Assembly (NCBI RefSeq): GCF_022014495.1
Contig: NZ_JAKLSQ010000018.1
Coordinates: 62,001-126,000, forward strand
DNA from: Sandaracinobacteroides sayramensis
GTDB lineage: Bacteria > Pseudomonadota > Alphaproteobacteria > Sphingomonadales > Sphingomonadaceae
DNA length: 64,000 bases
Direction: 5' to 3'
In this document: positions 43,630 to 51,481 of the stretch, one piece after another
Position numbering within the stretch: position 1 is the stretch's first letter
Layout: each line of letters begins with the position of its first letter
The notes under the pieces: model-generated
Database searches by the model: none
What the model was told of the DNA's origin: nothing
Seen by the model: only the letters and a program-made list of their open reading frames with translations
Position numbers and translations under genes: made by a program

Positions 43630-44862
43630 ATGGCGCTTACCGCTGTTTCGATCAAAAACGCCAAGGGCCGTGCAAAGCCCTATAAACTCACCGATGGCGA
43701 CGGGCTGTTTCTGTATGTGACCCCCAATGGCGGGCGCTATTGGCGCATGAACTACCGCCACCTTGGCAAGCAAAAGACGCTTGCCTTTGGCGTCTATCCC
43801 GACACCGGCCTTGCAGAAGCCCGCGAGCAGCGCGACGCGGCCCGCAAGATATTGGCGCGCGGCGACGATCCGGCCGAGCGGATCAAGCTGGAAAAGATCG
43901 CGGCGGCGGTCGCCGCATCCAACAGCTTCAAGGCCGTTGCCGACGAATGGCTTGTGAAGGTCGAGCGTGAAGGCCGCTCCGCCGTCACCATGAAGAAACT
44001 GCGTTGGCTGCTGGACTTCATCAACGAGTCCATCGGCAAGCGCCCTATCGCCTCCATTTCCGCGCAAGAGCTTCTTGTCATGCTTCGCAAGATGGAGGGC
44101 AAAGGCCGCTACGAGACGGCGAAGCGGCTTCGCAGCACGTGCAGCCAGATATTCTGCTATGCCATCGCAACGGCCCGCGCCGAACGTGACGTTGCCGCCG
44201 ATCTTCGCGGCGCGCTCATTGCACCCCAGCCTGTTCACCGTGCAGCGATCACGAACGCCAATGCAGCGGGGGGCCTGCTCCGCGCCATAGAGGTGTTCGA
44301 GGGGCACCCGAACACCAAGGCGGCGCTACGCCTCTTGCCCCATGTCTTTGTGCGCCCCGGCGAACTTCGCTTTGCCGAATGGACCGACTTCGATTTCGAC
44401 AAGGCGCTTTGGACGATCCCCCCGCACAAGACCAAAATGCGGCGCATCCACAGCATCCCCCTGTCCCGGCAGGCGCTGGCGATCCTCGAAACCATCGAGC
44501 ATGACGCGGACTATAGCTCCTATCTGTTCCCGTCGCTGCGTTCAGTTGATCGGCCCATGTCTGAAAATACGATCAACGCGGCGCTGCGTCGCATGGGCTT
44601 TGCCCAGGACGAGATGACCGGCCACGGCTTCCGGGCGATGGCGGCGACGCTCTTGAACGAAATGGGCCTATGGCACCCCGACGCCATCGAGCGGCAGCTT
44701 GCCCATTGCGATAACAACGCGGTGCGCCGCGCATACACGCGGGGCGAGTATTGGGATGAGCGAGTCCGCATGATGCAACATTGGTCGGATCATCTCGATT
44801 TCCTCCGCGATGGCGCGAAGGTCATCAAAGGTGATTTCAAGAAAGCGAAGGCCGGGGAGTAA
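43630..44862 (+). CDS. int: Tyrosine-type site-specific integrase (P4-like, DUF4102 N-terminus)
   Basis: 410 residues. The N-terminal arm-binding domain (LTAVSIKNAKGRAKPYKLTDGDGLFLYV) and GKQKTLAFGVYPDTGLAEAREQRDAARKIL are typical of P4-type integrases. The catalytic residues are the Arg in VFVRPGELRFAEW, HGFRAMAATLLNE (HxxR), the His/Tyr region QLAHCDNNAVRRAYTRGEY, with Tyr as nucleophile. It recombines the 16-bp att sequence in tRNA-Glu. AAAAGGAG ribosome site. Transcribed away from attL. Confidence 0.95.
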   Translation: MALTAVSIKNAKGRAKPYKLTDGDGLFLYVTPNGGRYWRMNYRHLGKQKTLAFGVYPDTGLAEAREQRDAARKILARGDDPAERIKLEKIAAAVAASNSFKAVADEWLVKVEREGRSAVTMKKLRWLLDFINESIGKRPIASISAQELLVMLRKMEGKGRYETAKRLRSTCSQIFCYAIATARAERDVAADLRGALIAPQPVHRAAITNANAAGGLLRAIEVFEGHPNTKAALRLLPHVFVRPGELRFAEWTDFDFDKALWTIPPHKTKMRRIHSIPLSRQALAILETIEHDADYSSYLFPSLRSVDRPMSENTINAALRRMGFAQDEMTGHGFRAMAATLLNEMGLWHPDAIERQLAHCDNNAVRRAYTRGEYWDERVRMMQHWSDHLDFLRDGAKVIKGDFKKAKAGE

Positions 44863-44874
44863 CCCGGCCTTGCC

Positions 44875-45078
44875 TCACTCGGCGCGGTCCTCGCGGAAGG
44901 CGGCGGGGTTGGCGATCCAGCGATCCACGGCGGACTCGTGCCAGCCGGTGCCGTGGACGCTGATCGGTAATTGCCGGGGGAAGCTGCCTTCCGCGATCTT
45001 GCGATAGAGGGTGGAGCGGGAAAGGCCGGTGCGTTGCAGCACCGTCTTTAGGCGAATAATCCTTTCAGGGTTGGGCAT
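44875..45078 (-). CDS. AlpA family phage/element regulator (excisionase-like)
   Basis: 67 residues, a MerR-like winged helix: RIIRLKTVLQRTGLSRSTLYRKIAEGSFPRQ followed by WHESAVDRWIANPAA, the classic AlpA pattern. AlpA activates integrase and excision in P4-type elements. It is convergent with int. The frame is open to 45396, but the upstream part runs through a repeat array, so ATG 45078 is taken; its ribosome site is weak. Confidence 0.85.
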   Translation of the reverse strand: MPNPERIIRLKTVLQRTGLSRSTLYRKIAEGSFPRQLPISVHGTGWHESAVDRWIANPAAFREDRAE

Positions 45079-45603
45079 TGAGGTAACTTTCGGTTGGTAG
45101 CGGTTGACAAAGCTCCCCTGCGAATAGAATTGGCGACCTTTATGCTGCCCGCAAGAGCATCGCGGTAGCGATGTGGTGAAGATGTGGCTTACGGCAGTAT
45201 AAACGTAGGTAGATGCGGCGAACGGCGGCGTATTGCGGCATACTGCGGCGAACGGCGGTGGACTGCGGCGAAGGACGGTATTCGTCCCTCTAGTCTTACA
45301 CGTTTCTTTGCCGACCGTGACAAATAAGCCACGGAACCAGCCGGTTTGCGGTGAGAAGAAGCGGCCGGATGAACCCGGCCCGATTCCGATTCGCACGACA
45401 TGGCGGACCTTTCAAAACGCCCAGTCCGTCCGCCACATTTCCATGCTGTATCGCTTTGCCCCGCCGCGCAAGAGGGGGAGGCACTACAGTGCCGCTTGCA
45501 GCCAACTTAGTCGTAGATGCGCCAACATAGTCGCTTTCGGCAGTCAGCAGAATTGCAATTGGCAGCCTGTTGCATTACATTGTCATGCAGAAAGGAAATC
45601 GAC
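45079..45603. other. Gene-free stretch between alpA and relB
   Basis: Holds a small hairpin GCATCGC-GGTA-GCGATG near 45156-45172, the decamer array at 45214-45283, and the relBE leader with TGCAT...ATGCA half-sites (45570-45590). Open frames across it have no recognisable protein signature. Confidence 0.5.
45214..45283. repeat. Helically phased decamer repeat array upstream of alpA
   Basis: Seven consecutive 10-base units: TGCGGCGAAC, GGCGGCGTAT, TGCGGCATAC, TGCGGCGAAC, GGCGGTGGAC, TGCGGCGAAG, GACGGTATTC. The core (T/G)GCGGCG recurs with one helical turn spacing, so all copies face the same side of the DNA. It lies ~136 bases upstream of the alpA start. Confidence 0.65.
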
Positions 45604-45867
45604 ATGGCCGCGAACGCACTTGTCCAGACCCGAATCGACGGAGCCGTGAAGGAGGAAGCCGCAACCGTGCTGGCGGCAATGGGGCTTACCGTCTCCGATG
45701 CCGTGCGCCTGATGCTGACCCGCGTTGCGCGGGAGAAGGCACTGCCGTTCGAGCCGCTGACCCCGAACGAAACGACGATTGCCGCGATGAAGGAAGCCCG
45801 CGAAGGCAAGGTGAAGCGCTCCGCCACGATTGCCGATCTGATGGCCGACCTGAATGCGGACGATTGA
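45604..45867 (+). CDS. RelB/DinJ family antitoxin
   Basis: 87 residues. A ribbon-helix-helix N-terminus (ALVQTRIDGAVKEEAATVLAAMGLTVSDAVRLMLTRVAREKALPFE, residues ~4-48) typical of RelB/DinJ, then a toxin-binding tail. It neutralises the YafQ-like toxin encoded next (14-base overlap) and should repress the operon. AAGGAAA ribosome site before ATG 45604. Confidence 0.9.
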   Translation: MAANALVQTRIDGAVKEEAATVLAAMGLTVSDAVRLMLTRVAREKALPFEPLTPNETTIAAMKEAREGKVKRSATIADLMADLNADD

Positions 45868-46135
45868 GCGCACCGGGCAATTCAAGCGCGACTACAAGCG
45901 AGAGAAAAAGGGACAGCACGCAAAGACGCTGGACGCCGTGTTGCTTCCCGTCATCGAGGCGCTGGCAAATGACGAGCCGCTTGAACCGCGCCACCGCGAC
46001 CATACGCTAACCGGCGACTGGCGCGACCATCGGGACTGTCACGTCAAACCTGACTTGGTGCTAATCTACCGCAAGCCCGACGATGACACCTTGCAGCTTG
46101 TGCGCTTGGGATCACATGCCGAATTGGGGTGGTGA
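45854..46135 (+). CDS. YafQ/RelE-type mRNA interferase toxin
   Basis: 93 residues. TGQFKRDYKREKKGQH near the start, HTLTGDWRDHRDCHVKPDLVLIYRK (the catalytic His-Asp region of YafQ) and LQLVRLGSHAELGW at the end. Such toxins cut mRNA on the ribosome. Full length, with all key residues visible, so the pair looks functional and would penalise loss of the element. Confidence 0.92.
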   Translation: MRTIERTGQFKRDYKREKKGQHAKTLDAVLLPVIEALANDEPLEPRHRDHTLTGDWRDHRDCHVKPDLVLIYRKPDDDTLQLVRLGSHAELGW

Positions 46136-46164
46136 CGTGGCATCTAATGGCCCGCTGGAAACCC

Positions 46165-46410
46165 CTATTCCTTGGACGAGTCCGGCCTTTCGCGGCGCTG
46201 CAATTCGTTCTCAACCGCCTCTCGGATGAACAGAGCAAGACGCCGGTTGCCGACCAGCGCCTCAATACGGCGGATCGTGTCGGCTGATAGCCTGATTGTC
46301 GTCGGCTTCATTCCAAGCGGCGGGCGTCCCATCAGCCCGTCGCTATCGGCCATGCCTGCTATCTCCAAGCCAAACACGTTGACGCCACCGTTTATTTGAA
46401 TATACGCCAT
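46165..46410 (-). CDS. Ribbon-helix-helix DNA-binding protein
   Basis: 81 residues. The second half (KPTTIRLSADTIRRIEALVGNRRLALFIREAVENELQRRE) is a ribbon-helix-helix of the Arc/CopG type. Its start is preceded directly by a palindrome (46411-46427) suited to autorepression. No toxin gene follows it. An internal ATG at the GMKPTT segment would give a shorter form. It is divergent from the next gene, which it may also regulate. Confidence 0.7.
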   Translation of the reverse strand: MAYIQINGGVNVFGLEIAGMADSDGLMGRPPLGMKPTTIRLSADTIRRIEALVGNRRLALFIREAVENELQRRERPDSSKE

Positions 46411-46427
46411 CGTTTATATGATAAACG
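46411..46427. promoter_or_regulatory. Palindromic operator between divergent genes
   Basis: CGTTTAT-ATG-ATAAACG, perfect 7-base arms, abutting the RHH gene's start codon. A further CGTTTAT half-site lies at 46389-46395. Size and symmetry fit an RHH dimer-of-dimers site. Confidence 0.55.
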
Positions 46428-46570
46428 GTATCGTATATTGCTGCAATGGCCCTCCCTCCATCGGGTCAACCGGCAATCCGACGGCCCGAATCGCGTGGGA
46501 GTGTCGGGACCGTGCCGCATCCGTCCCGTTGCTTTCGTCCTACCGCCAAGGATGCGGAACGGAGGTGCAT

Positions 46571-47155
46571 ATGGGCCATGCCGCCCCTACCACGTCGCGC
46601 CGCGCGCTCTTGGGCGCGTTGACCGCCGCGCCCGTTGCGGCGCTTGCCGTGCCCTCGCCCTGGGGCGAGGCGCTGGCGTCACTCTACGCGGATTATGGAG
46701 ACGATCCGACCGCTATCACCCGAACGAAGGAGGGGCGGGCTTTGAGCCGCCGCCGCTATCATGTCGCGGAGGGGTTCTTTCCTGCCGAGCGCGAGCGGAC
46801 GGGCTGGCACGGCTACCTGTATCGGGCGGGGATAACCGCCCAACTCGCCCTGTCCTCTCACTTGCTGGACATGGGCTTTGCCGATGACTGGTGCGCCCGT
46901 CATATCGGCCTGCGTGTCGCCAAGTCGCTTTCCTATGCCAATGCGACGGGATTGGGCCATGACTGCCCCGACATGGCGCGGCTGGCGGCGATCCTCACGC
47001 CCTATTGCCGATGGAACCAAGTCCGCCTGTTCGGGGAGCCGGAACCCGATGACGGCGGACTGACACTCTCGCAGATCCATGCGCTGCTCCGCGCCCTGTT
47101 GGACCGTGTGCATGACGTGACCGGCCATCCTCGCCCGCGCGGATGGCGCAGTTGA
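46571..47155 (+). CDS. Unknown protein with Tat-like leader, carried by the element
   Basis: 194 residues. The N-terminus TSRRALLGALTAAPVAALAVP has a twin-Arg and hydrophobic stretch resembling a Tat signal, although cytoplasmic function cannot be excluded. The remainder is helical with several Trp, Cys and Arg residues (GYLYRAGITAQLALSS, DCPDMARLAAIL) and no recognised motif. Perfect GGAGG 5 bases before ATG 46571. The next gene follows 10 bases later, so both are probably one unit. Confidence 0.6.
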   Translation: MGHAAPTTSRRALLGALTAAPVAALAVPSPWGEALASLYADYGDDPTAITRTKEGRALSRRRYHVAEGFFPAERERTGWHGYLYRAGITAQLALSSHLLDMGFADDWCARHIGLRVAKSLSYANATGLGHDCPDMARLAAILTPYCRWNQVRLFGEPEPDDGGLTLSQIHALLRALLDRVHDVTGHPRPRGWRS

Positions 47156-47165
47156 CGGCATAGCC

Positions 47166-47753
47166 ATGACGGAGGACCGGCGCGGCAGGAAGGAGGTGGT
47201 CGGTCCCCTGTTGATTTCGGTGCTGGCGCACGTTGCGCTATTGGTGCCGCTCTCCATTCCCGGTTGCTCGGTTTCGGAGCCATCGGAGGACCAGCCCGAA
47301 CGGTCGAAAGGGACCGACACTTTGATGGTCGATATATTGGACGAGCTTCCGCCTCCGCCTAGCAAGCCACCCCGTCTTGCAGATGAGATATGCGACCCGA
47401 ACGCTCCGTCCGAATATTATCATTTCGACATAAGGCCCGGCCCGTCATTGGACCGGATATATCGCGCCGCGCGCGCCCACTTTAGCGAGATAATGATGGT
47501 GACGGATTCCTTGGCGGGAAAGCGATCACGCGCCTTGCGCGGCTGGTTCAGGCCGTTTGATGCCGTGCGCCTGTTGGCTGGTGATGCGGGTCTATGCGCC
47601 GTCGATTTGAGGGAAGGGATTGCCGTCAATTACTGCCACGGACCAGACGCGCCTTTCAGCAGATCAAACGAGGCTTGGGTGCGGCAGGCATGGGAGCCAC
47701 CGGATTGCACGACACCAAAGTCTGCTCCGATGCCCGATCCGACCGCCGCCTAA
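47166..47753 (+). CDS. Anchored protein with TonB/STN-like features
   Basis: 195 residues. A single hydrophobic helix near residues 13-32 (VVGPLLISVLAHVALLVPL), then an acidic and proline-rich segment (ELPPPPSKPP). The C-terminal part has LRGWFRPFDAVRLLAGDAGLCAVDL, which resembles the secretin/TonB short N-terminal (STN) domain. This suggests a periplasmic protein that touches an outer-membrane partner, but no such partner is in the element. Function is unknown. The start has no clear ribosome site and may be coupled to the upstream gene. Confidence 0.55.
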   Translation: MTEDRRGRKEVVGPLLISVLAHVALLVPLSIPGCSVSEPSEDQPERSKGTDTLMVDILDELPPPPSKPPRLADEICDPNAPSEYYHFDIRPGPSLDRIYRAARAHFSEIMMVTDSLAGKRSRALRGWFRPFDAVRLLAGDAGLCAVDLREGIAVNYCHGPDAPFSRSNEAWVRQAWEPPDCTTPKSAPMPDPTAA

Positions 47754-47992
47754 CGCGGTTTCTCGCGGGCTTCCTGTTCCGCCTCGAACGCGCGCTTGCC
47801 CTTGCGCTGCCATAGGGCAAGCGCGTTGGTTCGTTCTTCGCCTCGCAGCTTGTCCGCGACCGTGAGGAACGCGCCGTAGAGCGTGGCGCGATCATCGTCC
47901 GTCAGATCGACCAGTCCCGCCTTGACGACGAGGCCGCCCAATTCGATCAGTTGCCGCGTGCGCTCGCGGCGCTTCACAACCCATTCCCGCAT
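47750..47992 (-). CDS. TraD family small mobilization protein
   Basis: About 80 residues from ATG 47992. It has the PF06412-type core REWVVKRRERTRQLIELGGLVVKAGL followed by TDDDRATLYGAFLTVADKL, characteristic of small TraD proteins encoded next to Ti-type traA. It probably helps the relaxosome. The frame is open upstream to 48247 within the neighbouring gene, so a longer N-terminus is possible. Confidence 0.75.
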   Translation of the reverse strand: MREWVVKRRERTRQLIELGGLVVKAGLVDLTDDDRATLYGAFLTVADKLRGEERTNALALWQRKGKRAFEAEQEAREKPR

Positions 47993-48014
47993 GTCGGTTC
48001 GCGCCTTTCGTGCC

Positions 48015-48320
48015 TCAATGCGATGCCGCGCCGCCTTCGAGCGGTAGAGCGCCTTCCGGCTGGCGTTCAGATCGCGGCGCAGGCTTGCGTTGCTTGCTGC
48101 GAAAGAAGGCCGCACCCGCTTTACGCCAGCCCTCCCTTGTCGCGGCATCTTTGCTGGCAACGGCATCGAGCAGCATGCCCGCGAGCAGATCGGCGTCAAG
48201 CGCATCGGCACCCGTCGCGGCGACCAGTTCACCAAGCTGGCGCACACGCCGCTCCTTGAGCGCCTTCGCCTTGTCAGCGAGCGCCTTCAATTCCAAATCA
48301 AAGTCGCGGGGTTTACGCAT
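48015..48320 (-). CDS. TraC-like relaxosome accessory protein
   Basis: 101 residues. KPRDFDLELKALADKAKALKERRVRQLGELVAATGADALDADLLAGMLL is a helical, charged pattern shared by small TraC/TraD-annotated proteins adjacent to Q-type relaxases. ATG 48320 follows GGAGA at good spacing. It diverges from traA across the oriT region, the normal Ti-plasmid arrangement (traA one way, traC-traD the other), which supports the call. Confidence 0.72.
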   Translation of the reverse strand: MRKPRDFDLELKALADKAKALKERRVRQLGELVAATGADALDADLLAGMLLDAVASKDAATREGWRKAGAAFFRSKQRKPAPRSERQPEGALPLEGGAASH

Positions 48321-48430
48321 CACAGTCTCCATTCTTTGCGAATGGAATAATTCTAGGCTATCGTTGCACGTAATGCTGTAGAGTTGTCGGGACGTTCTGG
48401 AACCGCCTAGTCCCTGCTCGGATTTTATTC

Positions 48431-48470
48431 GAGGAGGGCGCGCTTATACGTCGTGCCGACGTGCGCTTAG
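48431..48470. other. Putative origin of transfer (oriT), MobQ type
   Basis: Contains GGGCGCGCTTATACG (48436-48450), closely resembling the nic-region core of Ti-plasmid and RSF1010-type oriTs (GGGCGC..TTA). It is followed by the inverted repeat ACGTCG-TGC-CGACGT (48448-48462) and a second GCGCTTA (48463-48469). It sits between divergent traC/traD-like genes and traA, exactly where Ti-type elements keep oriT. Confidence 0.7.
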
Positions 48471-48491
48471 TGGCGTAGATGGATTGCCGCT

Positions 48492-51470
48492 ATGGCAATC
48501 TATCACTTCTCGGTTCAGGTCATCGGCCGCGCCAGCGGGCGCAGCGCCGTTGCAGCCGCCGCCTATCGGGCGGGCGAGCGCCTGCACGACGAGCGGCTGG
48601 ACCGCGATCACGACTTCACCAACAAGTCGGGTGTCGTCCATTCGGAAATCCTCTTGCCCGAAGGTGCGCCCGAACGCTTCTCGGATCGGGAAACGCTTTG
48701 GAACGAGGTCGAGGCGACCGAGAAGCGCAAGGACGCGCAGCTATCGCGCGAGGTCGAGTTTTCCATTCCGCGCGAGATGACGCAGGCGCAGGGCGTCGAA
48801 CTGGCCCGCGACTTCGCACAGGCCGAGTTTGTCGAACGCGGCATGATTGCCGACCTTAACGTGCATTGGGACATTGGCGCGGATGGGCTGGCGAAGCCCC
48901 ATGCCCATGTCATGCTCACCATGCGCGAGGTGAACGAGCAGGGTTTCGGCGCGAAGGAACGCGACTGGAACCGCGCCGAGCTTGTCGAGCAATGGCGCGA
49001 ACGGTGGGCCGATCACGTGAACACCCGCCTTGCCGAATTGGATATTGATGCCCGCATAGATCACCGTTCCCTTGAGGCGCAGGGCATCGGGCTTGAGCCG
49101 CAAGACAAGATTGGGCCGGCCGCGCAGCGTATGGGCGAGCGCGGCCTTGAGTCCGAGCGGATCGAGGATCACCGCGCTATCGCGCAGCGGAACGGCGAGC
49201 GCATCATTGCCGACCCTTCCGTGGCGCTCAACGCGATCACCCACCAGCAGGCCACGTTCACGCGCCGCGACGTGGCGATGTTTGTTCATCGTCATACGGA
49301 CGGAAAAGAGCAATTCGACCGGGCGATGAGTGCCGTTCGCACTTCGCCGGAGCTTGTCGCCTTGGGCAAGGATGGGCGCGGCGAAGATCGCTTCACCAGC
49401 CGCGACATGATCGAAACCGAACAGCGGTTGCAGCGCGCCAGTGAGTTGATGGCCGAGCGGGAACGGCATCGCGTGGACGAGAAGGACCGCGCCGCCGCAC
49501 TGGCCCGCGCGGAAGCGGGCGGGCTTACGTTGACGGGCGAACAACGTGCCGCGTTCGAGCATGTGACGGGCGAGCGCGGGCTTGGCGTGGTGGTGGGCTA
49601 TGCGGGCACCGGCAAGAGCGCGATGCTTGGCGTGGCGCGGGAGGCGTGGGAGCGCGCGGGGTATGAGGTGCGCGGCGCAGCGTTGTCCGGCATCGCTGCC
49701 GAAGGGCTTGAGAATGGTTCGGGCATCGCGTCGCGGACCATCGCCAGCATGGAACATGGCTGGTCGCAGGGGCGCGACCTTCTCACCGCGCGCGATGTGC
49801 TGGTGATCGACGAGGCGGGCATGGTCGGCACGCGCCAGATGGAGCGCGTGCTGTCCCATGCCGCCGACGCGGGCGCAAAGGTTGTGCTGGTGGGCGATCC
49901 CCAGCAGTTGCAGGCCATCGAGGCAGGCGCGGCGTTCCGCGCGATCCACGAACGCCACGGCGGCGTCGAGATTACCGAGGTCCGCCGCCAGCTTCACGAT
50001 TGGCAGCGCGACGCCACCCGCCACCTTGCGACCGGCAGGACCGGCGAGGCGATCCGGGCCTATGCAGATCATGGCATGGTCCATGCCACCGAGACGCGGG
50101 AGCAGGCGCGCGGCGAGCTTGTCGAGCGGTGGGACCGCGAACGGATCGCCGCGCCAGATCAATCGCGAATCATTCTTACCCATACCAATTACGAGGTGCG
50201 CGAGTTGAACGAAGCCGCGCGCGACCGGATGCGCGACGCGGGGCAGCTTGGCGATGACGTGTTGGTGAAGGCCGAGCGGGGCAACCGCGTCTTTGCCACT
50301 GGCGACCGCATCATGTTCCTTCGCAACGAGCGCGGGCTTGAGGTCAAGAACGGCACGCTAGGCACCATCGAGCAGGTGAACCAGCAGAGCATGACGGTCC
50401 GCACCGATGACGGCCGCAGCGTCGCGTTCGACACCAAGGACTATGCCCATGTGGATCATGGCTATGCCGCCACAATCCACAAGGCGCAGGGCATGACGGT
50501 GGACCGCGCCCATGTCCTCGCCACGCCGGGTATGGACCGGCACGGCTCCTATGTCGGCATGTCCCGCCACCGGGACGGCGTGCAGGTTCACTACGGGCGC
50601 GACGACTTCAAGGACGAGTCCCGCCTTGTCCACACCCTGTCCCGCGAGCGCGTCAAGGACATGGCGAGCGACTATGAGCGCCGCGACCCGACACAGCAAT
50701 TCGCCGAGCAGCGTGGGATCACGTTTGGCGAACGTGTCACCGAAATCGTCCGTGCGGGAGCGGAGAAGGCGCGCGGCATGTTCGACGGATTGCGCCTTGC
50801 CATCGGCGGGCAAGATCGGGGCGCATTGGCCGCACCAGAGCGTTCGCGCGGCATCTTCGCCGACTTCCGGCCGCCCGCGCCTGTTGCCGATCCGGCAAGG
50901 GCAGCACAGGCCGAGCGGGAGCATGTGCGGCAGCTTGCCGTCCAGCGCCACGCCCGCGCCGTCGCTGATATATGGAAGATGCAGGACAAGGGCTTGCCCG
51001 TCTTGCCCCACCAGCGTGCCGAACTCGACAAGGCCCGCGAGGCGATGAACCAGACCGGCAAGCACGCCGCGAGGGACATGGAGCAGGCTTACAAGCGCGA
51101 TCCCGCCTTGGCGTCCGATGCAGCGGGCGGCCGTGTCCGCCAGGCAATGCGCGCCATGCAGCTTGAAGCCGAAATCCGCACCGATCCCGACAAGCGCGCC
51201 GACAGGTTCGTGGAAGGTTGGCGGCAGCTCGGCCAGCACCGCGAGGAGCTACAGCGCGACGGGGATTTCCGGGGCGCGCGCAAAGTATCCGAGCAGATGG
51301 CCGGCATGGCGAAAAGCCTCGAACGCGACGCCCAGGTGGAATCCGTCCTGCGCGGGCGCAAGCAGGAACTCGGCATTTCGTTCGAGACCGGCCGCCAGCT
51401 TTCCCATGACCTCGCCAGCAGCGTCGGCATCGAAATGGGCCGGGGCCGTGACCTTGGCATGAGCAGATAG
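48492..51470 (+). CDS. traA: Ti-type conjugative relaxase/helicase TraA (MobQ)
   Basis: 992 residues. The N-terminal MobA/MobL relaxase domain starts with AIYHFSVQVIGRASGRSAVAAAAYR and has the metal-binding three-His motif in KPHAHVMLT. The middle is a RecD-like helicase with Walker A GYAGTGKSAM near residue 365, LVIDEAGMVGT and GDPQQLQAI. Late helicase motifs follow (GYAATIHKAQGMT, VGMSRHRDG). The C-terminal ~200 residues are helical and charged. It nicks oriT and pilots the strand. It lacks a nearby traG/virB set. Confidence 0.95.
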   Translation: MAIYHFSVQVIGRASGRSAVAAAAYRAGERLHDERLDRDHDFTNKSGVVHSEILLPEGAPERFSDRETLWNEVEATEKRKDAQLSREVEFSIPREMTQAQGVELARDFAQAEFVERGMIADLNVHWDIGADGLAKPHAHVMLTMREVNEQGFGAKERDWNRAELVEQWRERWADHVNTRLAELDIDARIDHRSLEAQGIGLEPQDKIGPAAQRMGERGLESERIEDHRAIAQRNGERIIADPSVALNAITHQQATFTRRDVAMFVHRHTDGKEQFDRAMSAVRTSPELVALGKDGRGEDRFTSRDMIETEQRLQRASELMAERERHRVDEKDRAAALARAEAGGLTLTGEQRAAFEHVTGERGLGVVVGYAGTGKSAMLGVAREAWERAGYEVRGAALSGIAAEGLENGSGIASRTIASMEHGWSQGRDLLTARDVLVIDEAGMVGTRQMERVLSHAADAGAKVVLVGDPQQLQAIEAGAAFRAIHERHGGVEITEVRRQLHDWQRDATRHLATGRTGEAIRAYADHGMVHATETREQARGELVERWDRERIAAPDQSRIILTHTNYEVRELNEAARDRMRDAGQLGDDVLVKAERGNRVFATGDRIMFLRNERGLEVKNGTLGTIEQVNQQSMTVRTDDGRSVAFDTKDYAHVDHGYAATIHKAQGMTVDRAHVLATPGMDRHGSYVGMSRHRDGVQVHYGRDDFKDESRLVHTLSRERVKDMASDYERRDPTQQFAEQRGITFGERVTEIVRAGAEKARGMFDGLRLAIGGQDRGALAAPERSRGIFADFRPPAPVADPARAAQAEREHVRQLAVQRHARAVADIWKMQDKGLPVLPHQRAELDKAREAMNQTGKHAARDMEQAYKRDPALASDAAGGRVRQAMRAMQLEAEIRTDPDKRADRFVEGWRQLGQHREELQRDGDFRGARKVSEQMAGMAKSLERDAQVESVLRGRKQELGISFETGRQLSHDLASSVGIEMGRGRDLGMSR

Positions 51471-51481
51471 GAGGAACGATC

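Noticed and set aside
45104-45130. TTGACA...TAGAAT promoter on the plus strand
   Set aside because: The spacer is only 15 bases and no plus-strand gene follows for about 470 bases.
45233-45649. 138-codon plus-strand frame across the decamer array
   Set aside because: No start signal, no motif, low-complexity origin in the repeats.
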